In this document: in pieces, positions 9,508-24,852 of the stretch | How positions within the stretch are numbered: position 1 is the stretch's first letter | How the letters are laid out: each line of letters opens with the position of its first letter | DNA from: Hippophae tibetana | Taxonomy: Eukaryota; Streptophyta; Magnoliopsida; Rosales; Elaeagnaceae | Length of the DNA: 64,000 nt | Reading direction: 5' to 3' | NCBI GenBank assembly: GCA_037013495.1 | Contig: CM072801.1 | Coordinates: forward strand, 101,997,816-102,061,815 | The notes under the pieces: model-generated | What the model was told of the DNA's origin: nothing | The model's input: the letters and a program-made list of their open reading frames with translations, nothing else | Database searches by the model: none | Position numbers and translations under genes: made by a program

Positions 9508-11211
9508 TCAAAGGAAAGAGAAAGATTGAATTGTAAAGAACATGGTTAATATGATCAAATTGGAACAATAAAGAACAAGAATAGAAAACCACGCAAAAGG
9601 TGAAGCCAAACTATAAGACGTCAGAAAGTAGTGTAAGTGATCAAATTTGGGTTCTAAAACGGTGATCATTGAACTATTGTTTCCTTTATGTTTTTGCAAA
9701 TAGAAATGCGCTGCGATTTGATATATTATAATAGTCATTTGGATACACGTGTTAAAAGTTATAACAGTTTAAACAAAAAATCCCAATAAATAATTTCTTT
9801 TTTTTAAACTACGAACTCCAGAAATTTTGAAGTTTTTTATTCAGGAACAAAGGTAGGTTGAACACTGAAAACAAAGAAGAGGAAAATGATACAGTGAATT
9901 AAAAGAAGAGTAAGAAATGCAATGCAAATAAGAAAATAGTTACAATTAAATATAAAGAAATGCAAAGTCTTGTAGAAAATATTTGTTTCTTTAATTGTGA
10001 TTTGGAACCAAAGAATGCAAAAAACAATATAATGGAAAATTTTATTCATTCTAAAATTCAAAAAATAAAACAAAGAAGAGGAAAATGCTATAGTGAATTA
10101 AAAGAAAAGTACGCAATGAAATGAAAATAAGAAAATAATGACAACAAAATCTAAAGAAAACAAAAGACTTGTAGAAAATATTTGTTTCTTTAATTGTGAT
10201 TTAGAACAAAAGAATGCAAAAAACAATAAAGTTTAAACTTTTATTAAATCTGAAATTCAAAAAATAGATATATTAAGATAAATATATTATTTTGGGAAGC
10301 AAGGCTTTGATACCAAATGATACGGATCCTTTATGCAAACAATTTTGGAACCCATGAACTCAAAGGAAAGAGAAAGATTGAATTGCAAAGAACATGGTTA
10401 ATATGATAAAATTGGAACAATAAAGAACAAGAATAGAAAACCACGCAAAAGGTGAGGCCAAACTATAAGACGTCGGAAAGTAGTGTAAGTGATCAAATTT
10501 GGGTTCTAAAACGGTGATCACTGAACTATTGTTTCCTTTATGTTTTTGCAAATAGAAATGCGCTGCGATTTGATATATTATAATAGTCATTTGGATACAC
10601 GTGTTAAAAGTTATAACAGTTTAAACAAAAAATCCCAATAAATAATTTCTTTTTTTTAAACTAGGAACTCCAGAAATTTTGAAGTTTTTTATTCAGGAAC
10701 AAAGGTAGGTTGAACACTGAAAACAAAGAAGAGGAAAATGATACAGTGAATTAAAAGAAGAGTAAGAAATGCAATGCAAATAAGAAAATAGTTACAATTA
10801 AATATAAAGAAAAGCAAAGTCTTGTAGAAAATATTTGTTTCTTTAATTGTGATATGGAACCAAAGAATGCAAAAAACAATATAATGGAAAATTTTATTCA
10901 TTCTAAAATTCAAAAAATAAAACAAAGAAGAGGAAAATGCTATAGTGAATTAAAAGAAAAGTACGCAATGAAATGAAAATAAGAAAATAATGACAACAAA
11001 ATCTAAAGAAAACAAAAGACTTGTAGAAAATATTTGTTTCTTTAATTGTGATTTAGAACAAAAGAATGCAAAAAACAATAAAGTTTAAACTTTTATTAAA
11101 TCTGAAATTCAAAAAATAGATATATTAAGATAAATATATTATTTTGGGAAGCAAGGCTTTGATACCAAATGATACGGATCCTTTATGCAAACAATTTTGG
11201 AACCCATGAAC
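9508..11211. repeat. Units 12-13, an interposed pair
   Basis: Unit 12 is a hybrid: left part like the 853-bp subtype (cagatcc, gtcagaaag), then gaacaataaag, gaagcc, gatcaaattt and the distinctive gatcattgaac. Unit 13 is an 852-bp subtype with gataaaatt and gatcactgaac. The same ordered pair recurs at 17183-18886 and 19740-21443, so the pair was copied as a block. Confidence 0.8.
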
Positions 11212-14200
11212 TCAAAGGAAAGAGAAAGATTGAATTGCAAAGAACATGGTTAATATGATCAAATTGGAAAAATAAAGAACAAGAATAGAAAACCACGCAA
11301 AAGGTGAGGCCAAACTATAACACGTCAGAAAGTAGTGTAAGTGATCGAATTTGGGTTCTAAAACGGTGATCAATGAACTATTGTTTCCTTTATGTTTTTG
11401 CAAATAGAAATGCGCTGCGATTTGATATATTATAATAGTCATTTGGATGAACGTGTTAAAAGTTATAACACTTTAAACAAAAAATCCCAATAAATAATTT
11501 CTTTTTTTTAAACTACGAACTCCAGAAATTTTGAAGTTTTTTATTCAGGAACAAAGGTAGGTTGAACACTGAAAACAAAAGAAGAGGAAAATGATATAGT
11601 GAATTAAAAGAAGAGTAAGAAATGCAATGCAAATAAGAAAATAGTTACAATTAAATATAAAGAAATGCAAAGTCATGTAGAAAATATTTGTTTCTTTAAT
11701 TGTGATTTGGAACCAAAGAATGCAAAAAACAATATAATACAAAATTTTATTCATTCTAAAATTCAAAAAATAAAACAAAGAAGAGGAAAATGCTATAGTG
11801 AATTAAAAGAAAAGTACGCAATGAAATGAAAATAAGAAAATAATGACAACAAAATCTAAAGAAAACAAAAGACTTGTAGAAAATATTTTTTTCTTTAAGT
11901 GTGATTTAGAACAAAAGAATGCAAAAAACAATAAAGTTTAAACTTTTATTAAATCTGAAATTCAAAAAATATATATATTAAGATAAATATATTATTTTGA
12001 GAAGCAAGGCTTTGATACCAAATGATACAGATCCTTTATGCAAACAATTTTGGAACCCATGAACTCAAAGGAAAGAGAAAGATTGAATTGTAAAGAACAT
12101 GGTTAATATGATCAAATTGGAAAAATAAAGAACAAGAATAGAAAACCACGCAAAAGGTGAGGCCAAACTATAAGACGTCAGAAAGTAGTGTAAGTGATCG
12201 AATTTGGGTTCTAAAACGGTGATCAATGAACTATTGTTTCCTTTATGTTTTTGCAAATAGAAATGCGCTGCGATTTGATATATTATAATAGTCATTTGGA
12301 TACACGTGTTAAAAGTTATAACAGTTTAAACAAAAAATCCCAATAAATAATTTCTTTTTTTTAAACTACGAACTCCAGAAATTTTGAAGTTTTTTATTCA
12401 GGAACAAAGGTAGGTTGAACACTGAAAACAAAAGAAGAGGAAAATGATACAGTGAATTAAAAGAAGAGTAAGAAATGCAATGCAAATAAGAAAATAGTTA
12501 CAATTAAATATAAAGAAATGCAAAGTCATGTAGAAAATATTTGTTTCTTTAATTGTGATTTGGAACCAAAGAATGCAAAAAACAATATAATACAAAATTT
12601 TATTCATTCTAAAATTCAAAAAATAAAACAAAGAAGAGGAAAATGCTATAGTGAATTAAAAGAAAAGTACGCAATGAAATGAAAATAAGAAAATAATGAC
12701 AACAAAATCTAAAGAAAACAAAAGACTTGTAGAAAATATTTTTTTCTTTAAGTGTGATTTAGAACAAAAGAATGCAAAAAACAATAAAGTTTAAACTTTT
12801 ATTAAATCTGAAATTCAAAAAATATATATATTAAGATAAATATATTATTTTGAGAAGCAAGGCTTTGATACCAAATGATACAGATCCTTTATGCAAACAA
12901 TTTTGGAACCCATGAACTCAAAGGAAAGAGAAAGATTGAATTGTAAAGAACATGGTTAATATGATCAAATTGGAAAAATAAAGAACAAGAATAGAAAACC
13001 ACGCAAAAGGTGAGGCCAAACTATAAGACGTCAGAAAGTAGTGTAAGTGATCGAATTTGGGTTCTAAAACGGTGATCAATGAACTATTGTTTCCTTTATG
13101 TTTTTGCAAATAGAAATGCGCTGCGATTTGATATATTATAATAGTCATTTGGATACACGTGTTAAAAGTTATAACAGTTTAAACAAAAAATCCCAATAAA
13201 TAATTTCTTTTTTTTAAACTACGAACTCCAGAAATTTTGAAGTTTTTTATTCAGGAACAAAGGTAGGTTGAACACTGAAAAGAAAAGAAGAGGAAAATGA
13301 TACAGTGAATTAAAAGAAGAGTAAGAAATGCAATGCAAATAAGAAAATAGTTACAATTAAATATAAAGAAATGCAAAGTCATGTAGAAAATATTTGTTTC
13401 TTTAATTGTGATTTGGAACCAAAGAATGCAAAAAACAATATAATACAAAATTTTATTCATTCAAAATTTCAAAAAATAAAACAAAGAAGAGGAAAATGCT
13501 ATAGTGAATTAAAAGAAAAGTACGCAATGAAATGAAAATAAGAAAATAATGACAACAAAATCTAAAGAAAACAAAAGACTTGTAGAAAATATTTTTTTCT
13601 TTAAGTGTGATTTAGAACAAAAGAATGCAAAAAACAATAAAGTTTAAACTTTTATTAAATCTGAAATTCAAAAAATATATATATTAAGATAAATATATTA
13701 TTTTGAGAAGCAAGGCTTTGATACCAAATGATACAGATCCTTTATGCAAACAATTTTGGAACCCATGAACTCAAAGGAAAGAGAAAGATTGAATTGTAAA
13801 GAACATGGTTAATATGATCAAATTGGAAAAATAAAGAACAAGAATAGAAAACCACGCAAAAGGTGAGGCCAAACTATAAGACGTCAGAAAGTAGTGTAAG
13901 TGATCGAATTTGGGTTCTAAAACGGTGATCAATGAACTATTGTTTCCTTTATGTTTTTGCAAATAGAAATGCGCTGCGATTTGATATATTATAATAGTCA
14001 TTTGGATACACGTGTTAAAAGTTATAACAGTTTAAACAAAAAATCCCAATAAATAATTTCTTTTTTTTAAACTACGAACTCCAGAAATTTTGAAGTTTTT
14101 TATTCAGGAACAAAGGTAGGTTGAACACTGAAAACAAAAGAAGAGGAAAATGATACAGTGAATTAAAAGAAGAGTAAGAAATGCAATGCAAATAAGAAAA

Positions 14201-17182
14201 TAGTTACAATTAAATATAAAGAAATGCAAAGTCATGTAGAAAATATTTGTTTCTTTAATTGTGATTTGGAACCAAAGAATGCAAAAAACAATATAATACA
14301 AAATTTTATTCATTCTAAAATTCAAAAAATAAAACAAAGAAGAGGAAAATGCTATAGTGAATTAAAAGAAAAGTACGCAATGAAATGAAAATAAGAAAAT
14401 AATGACAACAAAATCTAAAGAAAACAAAAGACTTGTAGAAAATATTTGTTTCTTTAATTGTGATTTAGAACAAAAGAATGCAAAAAACAATAAAGTTTAA
14501 ACTTTTATTAAATCTGAAATTCAAAAAATATATATATTAAGATAAATATATTATTTTGAGAAGCAAGGCTTTGATACCAAATGATACAGATCCTTTATGC
14601 AAACAATTTTGGAACCCATGAACTCAAAGGAAAGAGAAAGATTGAATTGTAAAGAACATGGTTAATATGATCAAATTGGAAAAATAAAGAACAAGAATAG
14701 ATAACCACGCAAAAGGTGAGGCCAAACTATAAGACGTCAGAAAGTAGTGTAAGTGATCGAATTTGGGTTCTAAAACGGTGATCAATGAACTATTGTTTCC
14801 TTTATGTTTTTGCAAATAGAAATGCGCTGCGATTTGATATATTATAATAGTCATTTGGATACACGTGTTAAAAGTTATAACAGTTTAAACAAAAAATCCC
14901 AATAAATAATTTCTTTTTTTTAAACTACGAACTCCAGAAATTTTGAAGTTTTTTATTCAGGAACAAAGGTAGGTTGAACACTGAAAACAAAAGAAGAGGA
15001 AAATGATACAGTGAATTAAAAGAAGAGTAAGAAATGCAATGCAAATAAGAAAATAGTTACAATTAAATATAAAGAAATGCAAAGTCATGTAGAAAATATT
15101 TGTTTCTTTAATTGTGATTTGGAACCAAAGAATGCAAAAAACAATATAATACAAAATTTTATTCATTCTAAAATTCAAAAAATAAAACAAAGAAGAGGAA
15201 AATGCTATAGTGAATTAAAAGAAAAGTACGCAATGAAATGAAAATAAGAAAATAATGACAACAAAATCTAAAGAAAACAAAAGACTTGTAGAAAATATTT
15301 GTTTCTTTAATTGTGATTTAGAACAAAAGAATGCAAAAAACAATAAAGTTTAAACTTTTATTAAATCTGAAATTCAAAAAATATATATATTAAGATAAAT
15401 ATATTATTTTGAGAAGCAAGGCTTTGATACCAAATGATACAGATCCTTTATGCAAACAATTTTGGAACCCATGAACTCAAAGGAAAGAGAAATATTGAAT
15501 TGTAAAGAACATGGTTAATATGATCAAATTGGAAAAATAAAGAACAAGAATAGATAACCACGCAAAAGGTGAGGCCAAACTATAAGACGTCAGAAAGTAG
15601 TGTAAGTGATCGAATTTGGGTTCTAAAACGGTGATCAATGAACTATTGTTTCCTTTATGTTTTTGCAAATAGAAATGCGCTACGATTTGATATATTATAA
15701 TAGTCATTTGGATACACGTGTTAAAAGTTATAACAGTTTAAACAAAAAATCCCAATAAATAATTTCTTTTTTTTAAACTACGAACTCCAGAAATTTTGAA
15801 GTTTTTTATTCAGGAACAAAGGTAGGTTGAACACTGAAAACAAAAGAAGAGGAAAATGATACAGTGAATTAAAAGAAGAGTAAGAAATGCAATGCAAATA
15901 AGAAAATAGTTACAATTAAATATAAAGAAATGCAAAGTCATGTAGAAAATATTTGTTTCTTTAATTGTGATTTGGAACCAAAGAATGCAAAAAACAATAT
16001 AATACAAAATTTTATTCATTCTAAAATTCAAAAAATAAAACAAAGAAGAGGAAAATGCTATAGTGAATTAAAAGAAAAGTACGCAATGAAATGAAAATAA
16101 GAAAATAATGACAACAAAATCTAAAGAAAACAAAAGACTTGTAGAAAATATTTGTTTCTTTAATTGTGATTTAGAACAAAAGAATGCAAAAAACAATAAA
16201 GTTTAAACTTTTATTAAATCTGAAATTCAAAAAATATATATATTAAGATAAATATATTATTTTGAGAAGCAAGGCTTTGATACCAAATGATACAGATCCT
16301 TTATGCAAACAATTTTGGAACCCATGAACTCAAAGGAAAGAGAAAGATTGAATTGTAAAGAACATGGTTAATATGATCAAATTGGAAAAATAAAGAACAA
16401 GAATAGAAAACCACGCAAAAGGTGAGGCCAAACTATAAGACGTCAGAAAGTAGTGTAAGTGATCGAATTTGGGTTCTAAAACGGTGATCAATGAACTATT
16501 GTTTCCTTTATGTTTTTGCAAATAGAAATGCGCTGCGATTTGATATATTATAATAGTCATTTGGATACACGTGTTAAAATTTATAACAGTTTAAACAAAA
16601 AATCCCAATAAATAATTTCTTTTTTTTAAACTACGAACTCCAGAAATTTTGAAGTTTTTTATTCAGGAACAAAGGTAGGTTGAACACTGAAAACAAAAGA
16701 AGAGGAAAATGATACAGTGAATTAAAAGAAGAGTAAGAAATGCAATGCAAATAAGAAAATAGTTACAATTAAATATAAAGAAATGCAAAGTCATGTAGAA
16801 AATATTTGTTTCTTTAATTGTGATTTGGAACCAAAGAATGCAAAAAACAATATAATACAAAATTTTATTCATTCTAAAATTCAAAAAATAAAACAAAGAA
16901 GAGGAAAATGCTATAGTGAATTAAAAGAAAAGTACGCAATGAAATGAAAATAAGAAAATAATGACAACAAAATCTAAAGAAAACAAAAGACTTGTAGAAA
17001 ATATTTGTTTCTTTAATTGTGATTTAGAACAAAAGAATGCAAAAAACAATAAAGTTTAAACTTTTATTAAATCTGAAATTCAAAAAATATATATATTAAG
17101 ATAAATATATTATTTTGAGAAGCAAGGCTTTGATACCAAATGATACAGATCCTTTATGCAAACAAATTTGGAACCCATGAAC
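11212..17182. repeat. Seven 853-bp subtype units (14-20), the most homogeneous block
   Basis: Units 15-20 are almost identical. Rare variants are shared by direct neighbours: B subrepeats of units 14, 15 and 16 all read atttttttctttaagtgtg (near 11885, 12738, 13590) and units 18-19 share aatagataaccacgc (near 14698 and 15552). Unit 14 is the least typical (acggatcc, ctataacacgtc, tggatgaacgtgt, aacactttaaac). Neighbour sharing is the footprint of recent one-unit unequal exchange or slippage. Confidence 0.88.
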
Positions 17183-20100
17183 TCAAAGGAAAGAGAAAGA
17201 TTGAATTGTAAAGAACATGGTTAATATGATCAAATTGGAACAATAAAGAACAAGAATAGAAAACCACGCAAAAGGTGAAGCCAAACTATAAGACGTCAGA
17301 AAGTAGTGTAAGTGATCAAATTTGGGTTCTAAAACGGTGATCATTGAACTATTGTTTCCTTTATGTTTTTGCAAATAGAAATGCGCTGCGATTTGATATA
17401 TTATAATAGTCATTTGGATACACGTGTTAAAAGTTATAACAGTTTAAACAAAAAATCCTAATAAATAATTTCTTTTTTTTAAACTAGGAACTCCAGAAAT
17501 TTTGAAGTTTTTTATTCAGGAACAAAGGTAGGTTGAACACTGAAAACAAAGAAGAGGAAAATGATACAGTGAATTAAAAGAAGAGTAAGAAATGCAATGC
17601 AAATAAGAAAATAGTTACAATTAAATATAAAGAAAAGCAAAGTCTTGTAGAAAATATTTGTTTCTTTAATTGTGATTTGGAACCAAAGAATGCAAAAAAC
17701 AATATAATGGAAAATTTTATTCATTCTAAAATTCAAAAAATAAAACAAAGAAGAGGAAAATGCTATAGTGAATTAAAAGAAAAGTACGTAATGAAATGAA
17801 AATAAGAAAATAATGACAACAAAATCTAAAGAAAACAAAAGACTTGTCGAAAATATTTGTTTCTTTAATTGTGATTTAGAACAAAAGAATGCAAAAAACA
17901 ATAAAGTTTAAACTTTTATTAAATCTGAAATTCAAAAAATAGATATATTAAGATAAATATATTATTTTGGGAAGCAAGGCTTTGATACCAAATGATACGG
18001 ATCCTTTATGCAAACAATTTTGGAACCCATGAACTCAAAGGAAAGAGAAAGATTGAATTGCAAAGAACATGGTTAATATGATAAAATTGGAACAATAAAG
18101 AACAAGAATAGAAAACCACGCAAAAGGTGAGGCCAAACTATAAGACGTCGGAAAGTAGTGTAAGTGATCAAATTTGGGTTCTAAAACGGTGATCACTGAA
18201 CTATTGTTTCCTTTATGTTTTTGCAAATAGAAATGCGCTGCGATTTGATATATTATAATAGTCATTTGGATACACGTGTTAAAAGTTATAACAGTTTAAA
18301 CAAAAAATCCCAATAAATAATTTCTTTTTTTTAAACTAGGAACTCCAGAAATTTTGAAGTTTTTTATTCAGGAACAAAGGTAGGTTGAACACTGAAAACA
18401 AAGAAGAGGAAAATGATACAGTGAATTAAAAGAAGAGTAAGAAATGCAATGCAAATAAGAAAATAGTTACAATTAAATATAAAGAAAAGCAAAGTCTTGT
18501 AGAAAATATTTGTTTCTTTAATTGTGATTTGGAACCAAAGAATGCAAAAAACAATATAATGGAAAATTTTATTCATTCTAAAATTCAAAAAATAAAACAA
18601 AGAAGAGGAAAATGCTATAGTGAATTAAAAGAAAAGTACGCAATGAAATGAAAATAAGAAAATAATGACAACAAAATCTAAAGAAAACAAAAGACTTGTA
18701 GAAAATATTTGTTTCTTTAATTGTGATTTGGAACAAATGAATGCAAAAAACAATAAAATGGAAACTTTTATTAAATCTGAAATTCAAAAAATATATATAT
18801 TAAGATAAATATATTATTTTGAGAAGCAAGGCTTTGATACCAAATGATACAGATCCTTTATGCAAACAATTTTGGAACCCATGAACTCAAAGGAAAGAGA
18901 AAGATTGAATTGTAAAGAACATGGTTAATATGATCAAATTGGAAAAATAAAGAACAAGAATAGAAAACCACGCAAAAGGTGAGGCCAAACTATAAGACGT
19001 CAGAAAGTAGTGTAAGTGATCGAATTTGGGTTCTAAAACGGTGATCAATGAACTATTGTTTCCTTTATGTTTTTGCAAATAGAAATGCGCTGCGATTTGA
19101 TATATTATAATAGTCATTTGGATACACGTGTTAAAAGTTATAACAGTTTAAACAAAAAATCCCAATAAATAATTTCTTTTTTTTAAACTACGAACTCCAG
19201 AAATTTTGAAGTTTTTTATTCAGGAACAAAGGTAGGTTGAACACTGAAAACAAAAGAAGAGGAAAATGATACAGTGAATTAAAAGAAGAGTAAGAAATGC
19301 AATGCAAATAAGAAAATAGTTACAATTAAATATAAAGAAATGCAAAGTCATGTAGAAAATATTTGTTTCTTTAATTGTGATTTGGAACCAAAGAATGCAA
19401 AAAACAATATAATACAAAATTTTATTCATTCTAAAATTCAAAAAATAAAACAAAGAAGAGGAAAATGCTATAGTGAATTAAAAGAAAAGTACGCAATGAA
19501 ATGAAAATAAGAAAATAATGACAACAAAATCTAAAGAAAACAAAAGACTTGTAGAAAATATTTGTTTCTTTAATTGTGATTTAGAACAAAAGAATGCAAA
19601 AAACAATAAAGTTTAAACTTTTATTAAATCTGAAATTCAAAAAATATATATATTAAGATAAATATATTATTTTGAGAAGCAAGGCTTTGATACCAAATGA
19701 TACAGATCCTTTATGCAAACAATTTTGGAACCCATGAACTCAAAGGAAAGAGAAAGATTGAATTGTAAAGAACATGGTTAATATGATCAAATTGGAACAA
19801 TAAAGAACAAGAATAGAAAACCACGCAAAAGGTGAAGCCAAACTATAAGACGTCAGAAAGTAGTGTAAGTGATCAAATTTGGGTTCTAAAACGGTGATCA
19901 TTGAACTATTGTTTCCTTTATGTTTTTGCAAATAGAAATGCGCTGCGATTTGATATATTATAATAGTCATTTGGATACACGTGTTAAAAGTTATAACAGT
20001 TTAAACAAAAAATCCCAATAAATAATTTCTTTTTTTTAAACTAGGAACTCCAGAAATTTTGAAGTTTTTTATTCAGGAACAAAGGTAGGTTGAACACTGA

Positions 20101-22296
20101 AAACAAAGAAGAGGAAAATGATACAGTGAATTAAAAGAAGAGTAAGAAATGCAATGCAAATAAGAAAATAGTTACAATTAAATATAAAGAAAAGCAAAGT
20201 CTTGTAGAAAATATTTGTTTCTTTAATTGTGATTTGGAACCAAAGAATGCAAAAAACAATATAATGGAAAATTTTATTCATTCTAAAATTCAAAAAATAA
20301 AACAAAGAAGAGGAAAATGCTATAGTGAATTAAAAGAAAAGTACGTAATGAAATGAAAATAAGAAAATAATGACAACAAAATCTAAAGAAAACAAAAGAC
20401 TTGTAGAAAATATTTGTTTCTTTAATTGTGATTTAGAACAAAAGAATGCAAAAAACAATAAAGTTTAAACTTTTATTAAATCTGAAATTCAAAAAATAGA
20501 TATATTAAGATAAATATATTATTTTGGGAAGCAAGGCTTTGATACCAAATGATACGGATCCTTTATGCAAACAATTTTGGAACCCATGAACTCAAAGGAA
20601 AGAGAAAGATTGAATTGCAAAGAACATGGTTAATATGATAAAATTGGAACAATAAAGAACAAGAATAGAAAACCACGCAAAAGGTGAGGCCAAACTATAA
20701 GACGTCGGAAAGTAGTGTAAGTGATCAAATTTGGGTTCTAAAACGGTGATCACTGAACTATTGTTTCCTTTATGTTTTTGCAAATAGAAATGCGCTGCGA
20801 TTTGATATATTATAATAGTCATTTGGATACACGTGTTAAAAGTTATAACAGTTTAAACAAAAAATCCCAATAAATAATTTCTTTTTTTTAAACTAGGAAC
20901 TCCAGAAATTTTGAAGTTTTTTATTCAGGAACAAAGGTAGGTTGAACACTGAAAACAAAGAAGAGGAAAATGATACAGTGAATTAAAAGAAGAGTAAGAA
21001 ATGCAATGCAAATAAGAAAATAGTTACAATTAAATATAAAGAAAAGCAAAGTCTTGTAGAAAATATTTGTTTCTTTAATTGTGATTTGGAACCAAAGAAT
21101 GCAAAAAACAATATAATGGAAAATTTTATTCATTCTAAAATTCAAAAAATAAAACAAAGAAGAGGAAAATGCTATAGTGAATTAAAAGAAAAGTACGCAA
21201 TGAAATGAAAATAAGAAAATAATGACAACAAAATCTAAAGAAAACAAAAGACTTGTAGAAAATATTTGTTTCTTTAATTGTGATTTAGAACAAAAGAATG
21301 CAAAAAACAATAAAGTTTAAACTTTTATTAAATCTGAAATTCAAAAAATAGATATATTAAGATAAATATATTATTTTGGGAAGCAAGGCTTTGATACCAA
21401 ATGATACGGATCCTTTATGCAAACAATTTTGGAACCCATGAACTCAAAGGAAAGAGAAAGATTGAATTGCAAAGAACATGGTTAATATGATCAAATTGGA
21501 ACAATAAAGAACAAGAATAGAAAACCACGCCAAAGGTGAGGCCAAACTATAAGACGTCGGAAAGTAGTGTAAGTGATCAAATTTGGGTTCTAAAACGGTG
21601 ATCACTGAACTATTGTTTCCTTTATGTTTTTGCAAATAGAAATGCGCTGCGATTTGATATATTATAATAGTCATTTGGATACACGTGTTAAAAGTTATAA
21701 CAGTTTAAACAAAAAATCCCAATAAATAATTTCTTTTTTTTAAACTACGAACTCCAGAAATTTTGAAGTTTTTAATTCAGGAACAAAGGTAGGTTGAACA
21801 CTGAAAACAAAGAAGAGGAAAATGATACAGTGAATTAAAAGAAGAGTAAGAAATGCAATGCAAATAAGAAAATAGTTACAATTAAATATAAAGAAAAGCA
21901 AAGTCTTGTAGAAAATATTTGTTTCTTTAATTGTGATTTGGAACCAAAGAATGCAAAAAACAATATAATGGAAAATTTTATTCATTCTAAAATTCAAAAA
22001 ATAAAACAAAGAAGAGGAAAATGCTATAGTGAATTAAAAGAAAAGTACGCAATGAAATGAAAATAAGAAAATAATGACAACAAAATCTAAAGAAAACAAA
22101 AGACTTGTAGAAAATATTTGTTTCTTTAATTGTGATTTGGAACAAAAGAATGCAAAAAACAATAAAATGGAAACTTTTATTAAATTTAAAATTCAAAAAA
22201 TAGATATATTAAGATAAATATATTATTTTGGGGAAGCAAGGCTTTGATACCAAATGATACGGATCCTTTATGCAAAAAAATTTGGAACCTATTAAC
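17183..22296. repeat. Units 21-26: 2,557-bp register of three subtypes
   Basis: Units 21-22-23 (gatcattgaac type, 852-bp type, 853-bp subtype) are followed by 24-25-26, where 24 and 25 repeat 21 and 22 at a distance of 2,557 bp. The third member changes: unit 23 is the 853-bp subtype, unit 26 the cgccaaagg/tttttaattcagg subtype. The B before unit 23 carries the caaatgaatgc allele, also seen before unit 30, so 22-24 and 29-31 are related 5,966 bp apart. Confidence 0.75.
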
Positions 22297-24852
22297 TCAA
22301 AGGAATGAGAAAGATTGAATTGCAAAGAACATGGTTAATATGATCAAATTGGAAAAATAAAGAACAAGAATAGAAAACCACGCAAAAGGTGAGGCCAAAC
22401 TATAAGACGTCGGAAAGTAGTGTAAGTGATCGAATTTGGGTTCTAAAACGGTGATCACGGAACTATTGTTTCCTTTATGTTTTTGCAAATAGAAATCCGC
22501 TGCGATTTGATATATTATAATAGTCATTTGGATACACGTGTTAAAAGTTATAACAGTTTAAACAAAAAATCCCAATAAATAATTTCTTTTTTTTAAACTA
22601 GGAACTCCAGAAATTTTGAAGTTTTTTATTCAGGAACAAAGGTAGGTTGAACACTGAAAACAAAGAAGAGGAAAATGATACAGTGAATTAAAAGAAGAGT
22701 AAGAAATGCAATGCAAATAAGAAAATAGTTACAATTAAATATAAAGAAATGCAAAGTCTTGTAGAAAATATTTGTTTCTTTAATTGTGATTTGGAACCAA
22801 AGAATGCAAAAAACAATATAATACAAAATTTAATTCATTCTAAAATTCAAAAAATAAAACAAAGAAGAGGAAAATGCTATAGTGAATTAAAAGAAAAGTA
22901 CGCAATGAAATGAAAATAAGAAAATAATGACAACAAAATCTAAAGAAAACAAAAGACTTGTAGAAAATATTTGTTTCTTTAATTGTGATTTAGAACAAAA
23001 GAATGCAAAAAACAATAAAGTTTAAACTTTTATTAAATCTGAAATTCAAAAAATAGATATATTAAGATAAATATATTATTTTGGGAAGCCAGGCTTTGAT
23101 ACCAAATGATACAGATCCTTTATGCAAACAATTTTGGAACCCATGAACTCAAAGGAAAGAGAAAGATTGAATTGCAAAGAACATGGTTAATATGATCAAA
23201 TTGGAACAATAAAGAACAAGAATAGAAAACCACGCAAAAGGTGAAGCCAAACTATAAGACGTCGGAAAGTATTGTAAGTGATCAAATTTGGGTTCTAAAA
23301 CGGTGATCACTGAACTATTGTTTCCTTTATGTTTTTGCAAATAGAAATGCGCTGCGATTTGATATATTATAATAGTCATTTGGATACACGTGTTAAAAGT
23401 TATAACAGTTTAAACAAAAAATCCCAATAAATAATTTCTTTTTTTTAAACTACGAACTCCAGAAATTTTGAAGTTTTTTATTCAGGAACAAAGGTAGGTT
23501 GAACACTGAAAACAAAGAAGAGGAAAATGATACAGTGAATTAAAAGAAGAGTAAGAAATGCAATGCAAATAAGAAAATAGTTACAATTAAATATAAAGAA
23601 AAGCAAAGTCTTGTAGAAAATATTTGTTTCTTTAATTGTGATTTGGAACCAAAGAATGCAAAAAACAATATAATGGAAAATTTTATTCATTCTAAAATTC
23701 AAAAAATAAAACAAAGAAGAGGAAAATGCTATAGTGAATTAAAAGAAAAGTACGTAATGAAATGAAAATAAGAAAATAATGACAACAAAATCTAAAGAAA
23801 ACAAAAGACTTGTAGAAAATATTTGTTTCTTTAATTGTGATTTAGAACAAAAGAATGCAAAAAACAATAAAGTTTAAACTTTTATTAAATCTGAAATTCA
23901 AAAAATAGATATATTAAGATAAATATATTATTTTGGGAAGCAAGGCTTTGATACCAAATGATACGGATCCTTTATGCAAACAATTTTGGAACCCATGAAC
24001 TCAAAGGAAAGAGAAAGATTGAATTGCAAAGAACATGGTTAATATGATCAAATTGGAACAATAAAGAACAAGAATAGAAAACCACGCAAAAGGTGAGGCC
24101 AAACTATAAGACGTCGGAAAGTAGTGTAAGTGATCAAATTTAGGTTCTAAAACGGTGATCACTGAACTATTGTTTCCTTTATGTTTTTGCAAATAGAAAT
24201 GCGCTGCGATTTGATATATTATAATAGTCATTTGGATACACGTGTTAAAAGTTATAACAGTTTAAACAAAAAATCCCAATAAATAATTTCTTTTTTTTAA
24301 ACTAGGAACTCCAGAAATTTTGAAGTTTTTTATTCAGGAACAAAGGTAGGTTGAACACTGAAAACAAAGAAGAGGAAAATGATACAGTGAATTAAAAGAA
24401 GAGTAAGAAATGCAATGCAAATAAGAAAATAGTTACAATTAAATATAAAGAAAAGCAAAGTCTTGTAGAAAATATTTGTTTCTTTAATTGTGATTTGGAA
24501 CCAAAGAATGCAAAAAACAATATAATGGAAAATTTTATTCATTCTAAAATTCAAAAAATAAAACAAAGAAGAGGAAAATGCTATAGTGAATTAAAAGAAA
24601 AGTACGCAATGAAATGAAAATAAGAAAATAATGACAACAAAATCTAAAGAAAACAAAAGACTTGTAGAAAATATTTGTTTCTTTAATTGTGATTTGGAAC
24701 AAATGAATGCAAAAAACAATAAAATGGAAACTTTTATTAAATCTGAAATTCAAAAAATATATATATTAAGATAAATATATTATTTTGAGAAGCAAGGCTT
24801 TGATACCAAATGATACAGATCCTTTATGCAAACAATTTTGGAACCCATGAAC
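22297..24852. repeat. Units 27-29, first copy of a recurring trimer
   Basis: Unit 27 has ggaacctattaac, cacggaac and aaatccgc. Unit 28 has the linked rare pair ccaggc (23089) and gtattgtaag. Unit 29 is a plain 852-bp type. The set 26-29 (21444-24852, 3,409 bp) has the same subtype order as 42-45 (35082-38490). Confidence 0.78.
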
